Of a stretch of 64,000 bases of DNA, positions 11,901 through 23,700 are shown piece by piece. How positions within the stretch are numbered: the stretch's first letter is position 1; each line of letters opens with the position of its first letter. Origin of the DNA: Micromussa lordhowensis (lineage: Eukaryota > Cnidaria > Anthozoa > Scleractinia > Lobophylliidae); contig OZ026596.1 of the NCBI GenBank assembly GCA_964020085.1, positions 17,161,795 through 17,225,794 on the forward strand, in the 5' to 3' direction. The translations under genes were made by a program, and so were the position numbers. The notes beneath the pieces are model-generated. The model saw only the letters and a list, made by a program, of their open reading frames with translations. It had not been told where the DNA came from and searched no databases.

Positions 11901-14164
11901 ATGACAGCTGTTTTGTTTATTTCGCACCAACAATGACAGCTGTTTTCTTTATTTTGCGCCAACAATGACAGCTGTTTTGTTTATTTTGCGCCAACAATGA
12001 CAGCTGTTTTGTTTATTTTGTGCCAACAATGACAGCTGTTTTGTTTATTTTGCACCAACAATGACAGCTGTTTTCTTTATTTTGCGCCAACAATGACAGC
12101 TGTTTTGTTTATTTTGCGCCAACAATGACAGCTGTTTTGTTTATTTTGTGCCAACAATGACAGCTGTTTTGTTTATTTTTGCGCCAACAATGGCAGCTGA
12201 TTAGTTTATTTTGGGCCAACAAAGACAGCTGTTTTGTTTATTTTGCGCCAACAATGACAGCTGTTTTGTTTATTTTAAGCCAACAGTGACAGCTGTTTTG
12301 TTTATTTCGTGCCAATAATGACAGCTGTTGATTTTGCGCCAACAATGACAGCTGTTTTGTTTATTTCGCGCCAACAATGGCAGCTGTTTTGTTTATTTTG
12401 CGCCAACAATCACAGCTGTTTTGTTTATTTTGCGCCAACAATGACAGCTGTTTTGTTTATTTCGCGCCAACAATGAGAGCTGTTTTGTTTATTTTGCGCC
12501 AACAATGGCAGCTGTTTTGTTTATTTTGCGCCAACAATGACAGTTGTTTTGTTTATTTTGCGCCAACAAAGACAGCCATTTTGTTTATTTTGTGCCAACA
12601 ATGACAGCTGTTTTGTTTATTTTGCGCCAACAATGACAGCTGTTTTGTTTATTTTGCGCCAACAATGACAGCTGTTTTGTTTATTTTGCGCCAACAATGA
12701 CAGCTGTTTTGTTTATTTTGTGCCAACAATGACAGCTGTTTTGTTTATTTTTGCGCCAACAATGGCAGCTGATTTGTTTATTTTGGGCCAACAAAGACAG
12801 CTGTTTTGTTTATTTTGCGCCAACAATGACAGCCGTTTTGTTTATTTTGCGCCAACAATGGCAGCTGTTTTGTTTATTTTGCGCCAACAATGACAGCTGT
12901 TTTGTTTATTTTGAGCCAACAATGACAGCTGTTTATTTTATTTTCCGCCAACAATCACAGCCTTTTGTTTATTTTAAGCCAACAGTGATAGCTGTTTTGT
13001 TTATTTCGTGCCAATAATGACAGCTGTTTATTTTGCGCCAACAATGACAGCTGTTTTGTTTATTTTGCACCAACAATGGCAGCTGTTTTGTTTAAATTGC
13101 GCCAACAATCACAGCTGTTTGGTTTATTTTACGCCAACAATGACAGCTGTTTTGTTTATTTTGCGCTAACAATGACAGCTGTTTTATTTATTTTGCGCCA
13201 ACAATGACAGCTGTTTTGTTTATTTTGCGCCAACAATAACAGCTCTTTTGTTTATTTTTCGCCGACAATGACAGCTGTTTTATTTATTTCGCGCCAACAA
13301 TGACAGCTGTTTTGTTTATTTTGCGCCAACAATGACAACTGTTTTGTTTATTTTGCGTTAACAATGACAGCTGTTTTTTTTATTTTGCGCCAACAATAAC
13401 AGCTGTTTTGTTTATTTCGCATTAACAGTGACAGCTGTTTGGTTTATTTTAAGCCAACAGTGACAGCTGTTTTGTTTATTTCGCGCCAATAATGACAGCT
13501 GTTTTGTTTATTTCGCCCCAACAATGACAGCTGTTTTGTTTATTTTGCACCAACAATGGCAGCTGTTTTGTTTATTTTGCGCCAAAAGTTACAGCTGTTT
13601 TGTTTATTTTGCGCCAACAATGACAGCTGTTTTGTTTATTTCGCGTCAGCAATGACAGCTGTTTTGTTTATTTTGCGCAAACAATGACAGCTGTTTTGTT
13701 TATTTTGCGCCAACAATAACAGCTGTTTTGTTTATTTTGCATTAAAAGTGACAGCTGTTTGGTTTCATTTCTGCCAACAATGACTGCTGTTTTTTTTATT
13801 TTGCGCCAACAATGACAGCTGTTTTGTTTATTTAGCGCCACCAATGACAAGCTGTTTTGTTTATTTCTCCCCAACAATGACAGCTGTTTTGTTTATTTTG
13901 CGCCAACAATGACAGCTGTTTTGTTTATTTTGGGCCAACAAAGACAGCGGTTTTGTTTGTTTCGCACCAACAATGACTGCTGTTTTGTTTATTTTGCGCC
14001 AACAATGACAGCTGTTTGGTTTATTTTCCGCCAACAATGACAGCTGTTTTGTTTATTTTGCGCCAACAATGACAGCTGTTTTGTTTATTTTGCGCCAACA
14101 ATGACAGCTGTTTTGTTTATTTTGCGCCAACAATGACAGCTGTTTTGTTTATTTTGCGCCAACA

Positions 14165-14584
14165 ATGACAGCTGTTTTGTTTTTTTTGCTCCAACAATGG
14201 CAGCTGTTTTGTTTATTTTGCGGCAACAATGACAGCTGTTTTCTTTATTTCGCGCCAACAATGACAGCTGTTTTGTTTATTTTGCGCCAACAATGGCAGC
14301 TGTTTTGTTTATTTTGCGCCAACAATGACAGCTGTTTTGTTTATTTTGCGCCAACAATGACAGCTGTTTTGTTTATTTACCGCCAACAATGGCAGCTGTT
14401 TTGTTTATTTTGCACCAACAATGACAGCTGTTTTGTTTATTTTGCGCCAACAATGATCGTTGTTTTTTTTATTTTGCGCCAACAATGTCAGCTCTTTTGT
14501 TTATTTTGCGCCAACAATGACAGCTGTTTTGTTTATTTCTCGCCAACAATGACAGCTGTTTTGTTTATTTTGCGCCAACAATGA
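14165..14584 (+). other. Longest satellite-encoded open frame, not a gene
   Basis: This is the longest open frame in the array (139 codons, ATG start). It encodes repeats of a 32-residue peptide (MTAVLFILRQQWQLF, then CLFCANNDSC, then FVYFAPT). The peptide arises because three 32-bp monomers equal 32 codons, so all forward frames read the same peptide. The consensus has a TGA (CAA CAA TGA) once in 96 bp in each frame. The frame stays open only where the relevant monomers read TGG, or carry another lesion such as the C of CGGCAACAATGACAG placed out of phase. The frame is cut off by the next TGA. I see no codon bias, no conserved start context and no splice structure, so I do not call it a gene. 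Confidence 0.85.
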
Positions 14585-15434
14585 CAGTTGTTTTTTTTAT
14601 TTTGCGCCAACAATGACAGCGGTTTTGTTTAGTTTGCGCCAACAATGACAGCAGTTTTGTTTATTTTGCGCCAACAATGAAAGTTGTTTTGTTTACTTTG
14701 CGCAAACAATTACAGCTGTTTTGTTTATTTCCTGCCAACAATGACAGCTGTTTTGTTTATTTTGCGCCATTAATGACAGCGGTTTTATTTATTTTGCGCC
14801 AACAATGACAGCTGTTTTGTTTATTTTGCGCTGACAATGACAGTTGTTTTGTTTAATTTGCGCCAACAATGACAGCTGCTTTGTTTATTTTGCGCCAACA
14901 ATGACAGCTGTTTTTTTTATTTTGAGCCAACAATGACAGCTGTTTTGTTTATTTTGCGCCAACAATGACAGCTGTTTTCTTTATTTTGCGCCATGAAAGA
15001 CAGCGGTTTTGTTTGTTTCGCGCCAACAATGACAGCTGTTTTATTTATTTTGCGCCAACAATGACAGCTGTTTTGGTTATTTTGCGCCAACAATGACAGC
15101 TGTTTTGTTTATTTTGCGCCAACAATGACAGCTGTTTTGTTTATTTCGCGCCAACAATGACAGCTGTTTTGTTTATTTTGCGCCAACAATGGCAGCTGTT
15201 TTGTTTATTTTGCGCCAACAATGACAGTTGTTTTGTTTATTTTGCGCCAACAAAGACAGCCATTTTGTTTATTTTGTGCCAACAATGACAGCTGTTTTGT
15301 TTATTTTGCGCCAACAATGACAGCTGTTTTGTTTATTTTGCGCAAACAATGACAGCTGTTTTGTTTATTTTGCGCCAACAATGTTAGCTGTTTTGTTTAT
15401 TTTGTGCCAACAATGACAGCTGTTTTGTTTATTT

Positions 15435-18400
15435 TTGCGCCAACAATGGCAGCTGATTTGTTTATTTTGGGCCAACAAAGACAGCTGTTTTGTTTATTTT
15501 GCGCCAACAATGACAGCCGTTTTGTTTATTTTGCGCCAACAATGGCAGCTGTTTTGTTTATTTTGCGCCAACAATGACAGCTGTTTATTTTATTTTCCGC
15601 CAACAATGACAGCTGTTTTGTTTATTTTAAGCCAACAGTGACAGCTGTTTTGTTTATTTCGTGCCAATAATGACAGCTGTTTATTTTGCGCCAACAATGA
15701 CAGCTGTTTTGTTTATTTCGCGCCAACAATGGCAGCTGTTTTGTTTATTTTGCGCCAACAATCACAGCTGTTTTGTTTATTTTGCGCCAACAATGACAGC
15801 TGTTTTGTTTATTTCGCGCCAACAATGAGAGCTGTTTTGTTTATTTTGCGCCAACAATGGCAGCTGTTTTGTTTATTTTGCGCCAACAATGACAGTTGTT
15901 TTGTTTATTTTGCGCCAACAAAGACAGCCATTTTGTTTATTTTGTGCCAACAATGACAGCTGTTTTGTTTATTTTGCGCCAACAATGACAGCTGTTTTGT
16001 TTATTTTGCGCCAACAATGACAGCTGTTTTGTTTATTTTGCGCCAACAATGACAGCTGTTTTGTTTATTTTGTGCCAACAATGACAGCTGTTTTGTTTAT
16101 TTTTGCGCCAACAATGGCAGCTGATTTGTTTATTTTGGGCCAACAAAGACAGCTGTTTTGTTTATTTTGCGCCAACAATGACAGCCGTTTTGTTTATTTT
16201 GCGCCAACAATGGCAGCTGTTTTGTTTATTTTGCGCCAACAATGACAGCTGTTTTGTTTATTTTGCGCCAACAATGACAGCTGTTTATTTTATTTTCCGC
16301 CAACAATCACAGCCTTTTGTTTATTTTAAGCCAACAGTGATAGCTGTTTTGTTTATTTCGTGCCAATAATGACAGCTGTTTATTTTGCGCCAGCAATGAC
16401 AGCTGTTTTGTTTATTTTGCGCCAACAATGGCAGCTGTTTTGTTTAAATTGCGCCAACAATCACAGCTGTTTTGTTTATTTTACGCCAACAATGACAGCT
16501 GTTTTGTTTATTTTGCGCTAACAATGACAGCTGTTTTATTTATTTTGCGCCAACAATGACAGCTGTTTTGTTTATTTTACGCCAGCAATGACAGCTGTTT
16601 TGTTTATACCGCGCCAACAATGACAGCCGTTTTCTTTATATCGCACCAACAATAACAGCTGTTTTGTTTATTTCCCGCCAACAATGACAGCTGTTTTGTT
16701 TATTTTGCGCCAACAATAGCAGTTCTTTTGTTTCTTTTGCATTAACAGTGACAGCTGTTTGGTTTCTTTTAAGTCAACAGTTACAGCGGTTTTGTTTATT
16801 TCGTGCCAACAATGACAGCTGTTTTGTTTATTTTGCGCCAACAATAACAGCTGTTTTGTTTATTTTTCGCCGACAATAACAGCTGTTTTGTTTATTTTGC
16901 GCCAACAATGACAGCTGTGTTGTTTATTTTGCACCAACAAAAACAGCTGTTTTGTTTATTTTGCGCCAACAATGTTAGCTGTTATGTATATTTTGCGCCA
17001 ACAGTAACAGCTGTTTTGTTTATTTCGCGCCAACAATGACAGCTGTTTTGTTTATTTTGCGCCAACAATGACAGCGGTTTTGTTTATTTTGCGCAAGCAA
17101 TGACAGCTGTTTTGTTTATTTCGCGCAAACAATGACAGCTGTTTTGTTTATTTCGCACCAACAATGACAGCTGTTTTCTTTATTTTGCGCCAACAATGAC
17201 AGCTGTTTTGTTTATTTTGCGCCAACAATGACAGCTGTTTTGTTTATTTTGTGCCAACAATGACAGCTGTTTTGTTTATTTTTGCGCCAACAATGGCAGC
17301 TGATTTGTTTATTTTGGGCCAACAAAGACAGCTGTTTTGTTTATTTTGCGCCAACAATGACAGCCGTTTTGTTTATTTTGCGCCAACAATGGCAGCTGTT
17401 TTGTTTATTTTGCGCCAACAATGACAGCTGTTTATTTTATTTTCCGCCAACAATGACAGCTGTTTTGTTTATTTTAAGCCAACAGTGACAGCTGTTTTGT
17501 TTATTTCGTGCCAATAATGACAGCTGTTTATTTTGCGCCAACAATGACAGCTGTTTTGTTTATTTTGCGCCAACAATCACAGCTGTTTTGTTTATTTTGC
17601 GCCAACAATGACAGCTGTTTTGTTTATTTCGCGCCAACAATAAGAGCTGTTTTGTTTATTTTGCGCCAACAATGGCAGCTGTTTTGTTTATTTTGCGCCA
17701 ACAATGACAGTTGTTTTGTTTATTTTGCGCCAACAAAGACAGCCATTTTGTTTATTTTGTGCCAACAATGACAGCTGTTTTGTTTATTTTGCGCCAACAA
17801 TGACAGCTGTTTTGTTTATTTTGCGCCAACAATGACAGCTGTTTTGTTTATTTTGCGCCAACAATGACAGCTGTTTTGTTTATTTTGTGCCAACAATGAC
17901 AGCTGTTTTGTTTATTTTTGCGCCAACAATGGCAGCTGATTTGTTTATTTTGGGCCAACAAAGACAGCTGTTTTGTTTATTTTGCGCCAACAATGACAGC
18001 CGTTTTGTTTATTTTGCGCCAACAATGGCAGCTGTTTTGTTTATTTTGCGCCAACAATGACAGCTGTTTTGTTTATTTTGCGCCAACAATGACAGCTGTT
18101 TATTTTATTTTCCGCCAACAATCACAGCCTTTTGTTTATTTTAAGCCAACAGTGATAGCTGTTTTGTTTATTTCGTGCCAATAATGACAGCTGTTTATTT
18201 TGCGCCAGCAATGACAGCTGTTTTGTTTATTTTGCGCCAACAATGGCAGCTGTTTTGTTTAAATTGCGCCAACAATCACAGCTGTTTTGTTTATTTTACG
18301 CCAACAATGACAGCTGTTTTGTTTATTTTGCGCTAACAATGACAGCTGTTTTATTTATTTTGCGCCAACAATGACAGCTGTTTTGTTTATTTTACGCCAG

Positions 18401-20040
18401 CAATGACAGCTGTTTTGTTTATACCGCGCCAACAATGACAGCCGTTTTCTTTATATCGCACCAACAATAACAGCTGTTTTGTTTATTTCCCGCCAACAAT
18501 GACAGCTGTTTTGTTTATTTTGCGCCAACAATAGCAGTTCTTTTGTTTATTTTGCATTAACAGTGACAGCTGTTTGGTTTCTTTTAAGTCAACAGTTACA
18601 GCGGTTTTGTTTATTTCGTGCCAACAATGACAGCTGTTTTGTTTATTTTGCGCCAACAATAACAGCTGTTTTGTTTATTTTTCGCCGACAATAACAGCTG
18701 TTTTGTTTATTTTGCGCCAACAATGACAGCTGTGTTGTTTATTTTGCACCAACAAAAACAGCTGTTTTGTTTATTTTGCGCCAACAATGTTAGCTGTTAT
18801 GTATATTTTGCGCCAACAGTAACAGCTGTTTTGTTTATTTCGCGCCAACAATGACAGCTGTTTTGTTTATTTTGCGCCAACAATGACAGCGGTTTTGTTT
18901 ATTTTGCGCAAGCAATGACAGCTGTTTTGTTTATTTCGCGCAAACAATGACAGCTGTTTTGTTTATTTCGCACCAACAATGACAGCTGTTTTCTTTATTT
19001 TGCGCCAACAATGACAGCTGTTTTGTTTATTTTGCGCCAACAATGACAGCTGTTTTGTTTATTTTGTGCCAACAATGACAGCTGTTTTGTTTATTTTTGC
19101 GCCAACAATGGCAGCTGATTTGTTTATTTTGGGCCAACAAAGACAGCTGTTTTGTTTATTTTGCGCCAACAATGACAGCCGTTTTGTTTATTTTGCGCCA
19201 ACAATGGCAGCTGTTTTGTTTATTTTGCGCCAACAATGACAGCTGTTTATTTTATTTTCCGCCAACAATGACAGCTGTTTTGTTTATTTTAAGCCAACAG
19301 TGACAGCTGTTTTGTTTATTTCGTGCCAATAATGACAGCTGTTTATTTTGCGCCAACAATGACAGCTGTTTTGTTTATTTCGCGCCAACAATGGCAGCTG
19401 TTTTGTTTATTTTGCGCCAACAATCACAGCTGTTTTGTTTATTTTGCGCCAACAATGACAGCTGTTTTGTTTATTTCGCGCCAACAATGAGAGCTGTTTT
19501 GTTTATTTTGCGCCAACAATGGCAGCTGTTTTGTTTATTTTGCGCCAACAATGACAGTTGTTTTGTTTATTTTGCGCCAACAAAGACAGCCATTTTGTTT
19601 ATTTTGTGCCAACAATGACAGCTGTTTTGTTTATTTTGCGCCAACAATGACAGCTGTTTTGTTTATTTTGCGCCAACAATGACAGCTGTTTTGTTTATTT
19701 TGCGCCAACAATGACAGCTGTTTTGTTTATTTTGTGCCAACAATGACAGCTGTTTTGTTTATTTTTGCGCCAACAATGGCAGCTGATTTGTTTATTTTGG
19801 GCCAACAAAGACAGCTGTTTTGTTTATTTTGCGCCAACAATGACAGCCGTTTTGTTTATTTTGCGCCAACAATGGCAGCTGTTTTGTTTATTTTGCGCCA
19901 ACAATGACAGCTGTTTTGTTTATTTTGAGCCAACAATGACAGCTGTTTATTTTATTTTCCGCCAACAATCACAGCCTTTTGTTTATTTTAAGCCAACAGT
20001 GATAGCTGTTTTGTTTATTTCGTGCCAATAATGACAGCTG
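15435..20040 (+). repeat. About 1.82-1.85 kb higher-order repeat, 2.5 copies
   Basis: Header monomers with the extra T (TTTTTGCGCC then GGCAGCTGATTTG) lie at 15435, 16103, 17282, 17918, 19097 and 19765. Successive spacings are 668, 1179, 636, 1179 and 668 bp, so two alternating subunits form a unit of 1,847 or 1,815 bp. The 32-bp difference is one monomer. The order of variants inside the units is the same, including TATACCGCGCC, AGCCGTTTTC and TATCGCACC. Copies look almost identical by eye. The third copy is cut off at about 20.04 kb, where the block shared with 4.5 kb begins. Confidence 0.85.
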
Positions 20041-20464
20041 TTTATTTTGCGCCAACAATGACAGCTGTTTTGTTTATTTTGCACCAACAATGGCAGCTGT
20101 TTTGTTTAAATTGCGCCAACAATCACAGCTGTTTGGTTTATTTTACGCCAACAATGACAGCTGTTTTGTTTATTTTGCGCTAACAATGACAGCTGTTTTA
20201 TTTATTTTGCGCCAACAATGACAGCTGTTTTGTTTATTTTACGCCAGCAATGACAGCTGTTTTGTTTATACCGCGCCAACAATGACAGCTGTTTTGTTTA
20301 TTTTGCGCCAACAATGACAGCGGTTTTGTTTATTTTGCGCAAGCAATGACAGCTGTTTTGTTTATTTCGCGCAAACAATGACAGCTGTTTTGTTTATTTC
20401 GCACCAACAATGACAGCTGTTTTCTTTATTTTGCGCCAACAATGACAGCTGTTTTGTTTATTTT

Positions 20465-22382
20465 GCGATAAAAAAGACAGCTGTTTTGTTTATTTTGCGC
20501 AACAAAGACAGCTGTTTTGTCTATTTTGCGCCAACAATGACAGCTGTTTTGTTTATTTTGCCCCAACAAAGACAGCGGTTTTGTTTGTTTCGCGCCAACA
20601 ATGACAGCTGTTTTATTTATTTTGCGCCAACAATGACAGCTGTTTTGGTTATTTTGCGCCAACAATGACAGCTGTTTTGTTTATTTTGCGCCAACAATGA
20701 CAGCTGTTTTGTTTATTTAGCGCCAACAATGGCAGCTGTTTTGTTTATTTTGCGCCAACAATGACAGCTGTTTTGTTTATTTTGCGCCAACAATGACAGT
20801 TGTTTTTTTTATTTTGCGCCAACAATGACAGCTGTTTTGTTTATTTTGCGCCAACAATGACAGCTGTTTTGTTTATTTCGCGCCAACAATGACAGCTGTT
20901 TTGTTTATTTTCCGCCAACAATGACAGTTGTTTTTTTTATTTTGCGCCAACAATGACAGCGGTTTTGTTTAGTTTGCGCCAACAATGACAGGAGTTTTGT
21001 TTATTTTGCGCCAACAATGAAAGTTGTTTTGTTTACTTTGCGCAAACAATTACAGCTGTTTTGTTTATTTCGCGCCAACAATGACAGCTGTTTTGTTTAT
21101 TTTGCACCATTAATGACAGCGGTTTTATTTATTTTGCGCCAACAATGACAGCTGTTTTGTTTATTTTGCGCCGACAATGACAGTTGTTTTGTTTAATTTG
21201 CGCCAACAATTACAGCTGCTTTGTTTATTTTGCACCAACAATGACAGCTGTTTTGTTTATTTTGAGCCAACAATGACAGCTGTTTTGTTTATTTTGCGCC
21301 AACAATGACAGCTGTTTTCTTTATTTTGCGCCAACAAAGACAGCGGTTTTGTTTGTTTCGCGCCAACAATGACAGCTGTTTTGTTTATTTTGCGCCAACA
21401 ATCACAGCTGTTTTGTTTATTTTGCGATAAAAAAGACAGCTGTTTTGTTTATTTTGCGCAACAAAGACAGCTGTTTTGTCTATTTTGCGCCAACAATGAC
21501 AGCTGTTTTGTTTATTTTGCCCCAACAAAGACAGCGGTTTTGTTTGTTTCGCGCCAACAATGACAGCTGTTTTATTTATTTTGCGCCAACAATGACAGCT
21601 GTTTTGGTTATTTTGCGCCAACAATGACAGCTGTTTTGTTTATTTTGCGCCAACAATGACAGCTGTTTTGTTTATTTAGCGCCAACAATGGCAGCTGTTT
21701 TGTTTATTTTGCGCCAACAATGACAGCTGTTTTGTTTATTTTGCGCCAACAATGACAGTTGTTTTTTTTATTTTGCGCCAACAATGACAGCTGTTTTGTT
21801 TATTTTGCGCCAACAATGACAGCTGTTTTGTTTATTTCGCGCCAACAATGACAGCTGTTTTGTTTATTTTCCGCCAACAATGACAGTTGTTTTTTTTATT
21901 TTGCGCCAACAATGACAGCGGTTTTGTTTAGTTTGCGCCAACAATGACAGGAGTTTTGTTTATTTTGCGCCAACAATGAAAGTTGTTTTGTTTACTTTGC
22001 GCAAACAATTACAGCTGTTTTGTTTATTTCGCGCCAACAATGACAGCTGTTTTGTTTATTTTGCACCATTAATGACAGCGGTTTTATTTATTTTGCGCCA
22101 ACAATGACAGCTGTTTTGTTTATTTTGCGCCGACAATGACAGTTGTTTTGTTTAATTTGCGCCAACAATTACAGCTGCTTTGTTTATTTTGCACCAACAA
22201 TGACAGCTGTTTTGTTTATTTTGAGCCAACAATGACAGCTGTTTTGTTTATTTTGCGCCAACAATGACAGCTGTTTTCTTTATTTTGCGCCAACAAAGAC
22301 AGCGGTTTTGTTTGTTTCGCGCCAACAATGACAGCTGTTTTGTTTATTTTGCGCCAACAATCACAGCTGTTTTGTTTATTTT
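20465..22382 (+). repeat. 959-bp tandem duplication
   Basis: The GCGATAAAAAAGAC monomer occurs at about 20465 and 21424. All following variants (GCCCCAACAAAGACAGCGG, TTTAGCGCC, AGGAGTTTTG, GAAAGTTG, GCACCATTAATG, AATTACAGCTGC) repeat with an offset of 959 bp, which is 30 monomers minus one base. I find no clear difference between the two copies over the stretches compared, so the event is young. The related block at 4.48-5.72 kb has only one copy, which dates the doubling after the dispersal. Confidence 0.88.
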
Positions 22383-23700
22383 GCGCCAACAATGACAGCT
22401 GTTTTGTTTATTTTGCGCCAACAATAACAGCTCTTTTGTTTATTTTTCGCCGACAATGACAGCTGTTTTATTTATTTTGCGCCAACAATGACAGCTGTTT
22501 TGTTTATTTTGCGCCAACAATGACAGCTGTTTTGTTTATTTTGTGCCAACAATGACAGCTGTTTTGTTTATTTTTGCGCCAACAATGGCAGCTGATTTGT
22601 TTATTTTGGGCCAACAAAGACAGCTGTTTTGTTTATTTTGCGCCAACAATGACAGCCGTTTTGTTTATTTTGCGCCAACAATGGCAGCTGTTTTGTTTAT
22701 TTTGCGCCAACAATGACAGCTGTTTTGTTTATTTTGAGCCAACAATGACAGCTGTTTATTTTATTTTCCGCCAACAATCACAGCCTTTTGTTTATTTTAA
22801 GCCAACAGTGATAGCTGTTTTGTTTATTTCGTGCCAATAATGACAGCTGTTTATTTTGCGCCAACAATGACAGCTGTTTTGTTTATTTTGCACCAACAAT
22901 GGCAGCTGTTTTGTTTAAATTGCGCCAACAATCACAGCTGTTTGGTTTATTTTACGCCAACAATGACAGCTGTTTTGTTTATTTTGCGCTAACAATGACA
23001 GCTGTTTTATTTATTTTGCGCCAACAAAGACATCGGTTTTGTTTGTTTCGCCCCAACAATGACAGCTGTTTTGTTTATTTTGCGCCAACAATGGCAGCTG
23101 TTTTGTTTATTTTGCGCCAAAAGTTAAAGCTGTTTTGTTTATTTTGCGCCAACAGTGACAGCTGTTTTGTTTATTTCGCATCAGCAATGACAGCTGTTTT
23201 GTTTATTTTGCGCAAACAATGACAGCTGTTTTGTTTATTTTGCGCCAACAATAACAGCTGTTTTGTTTATTTTGCATTAAAAGTGACAGCTGTTTGGTTT
23301 AATTTGTGCCAACAATGACTGCTGTTTTGTTTATTTTGCGCCAACAATGACAGCTGTTTTTTTTATTTTGCGCCAACAATGACAGCTGTTTTGTTTATTT
23401 AGCGCCACCAATGACAAGCTGTTTTGTTTATTTCTCCCCAACAATGACAGCTGTTTTGTTTATTTTGCGCCAACAATGACAGCTGTTTTGTTTATTTTGG
23501 GCCAACAAAGACAGCGGTTTTGTTTGTTTCGTGCCAACAATGACAGCTGTTTTGTTTATTTTGCGCCAACAATGACAGCTGTTTGGTTTATTTTCCGCCA
23601 ACAATGACAGCTGTTTTGTTTATTTTGCGCCAACAATGACAGTTGTTTTGTTTATTTTGCGCCAACAATGGCAGCTGTTTTGTTTATTTTGCCCCAACAA

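Larger units (their letters stand above)
1..23700 (+). repeat. 32-bp satellite array, domain A
   Basis: This is a continuous head-to-tail array of a 32-bp monomer whose consensus is GCGCCAACAATGACAG plus CTGTTTTGTTTATTTT (GC 37.5%, T-rich on the plus strand). Most monomers differ from consensus at one to three positions. Length variants of 27, 31 and 33 bp occur and shift the register. Characteristic monomers are GGCAGCTGATTTG followed by GGGCCAACAAAGAC, the short GTGCCAATAATGAC unit, and GAAAGTTG followed by GTTTACTTTGCGC. These recur in fixed order, which defines higher-order units of about 636-700 bp. No gene is present; all open frames are satellite translations. The right limit at about 23.7 kb is a gradual change in monomer variants, not a sharp junction. 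Confidence 0.97.
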
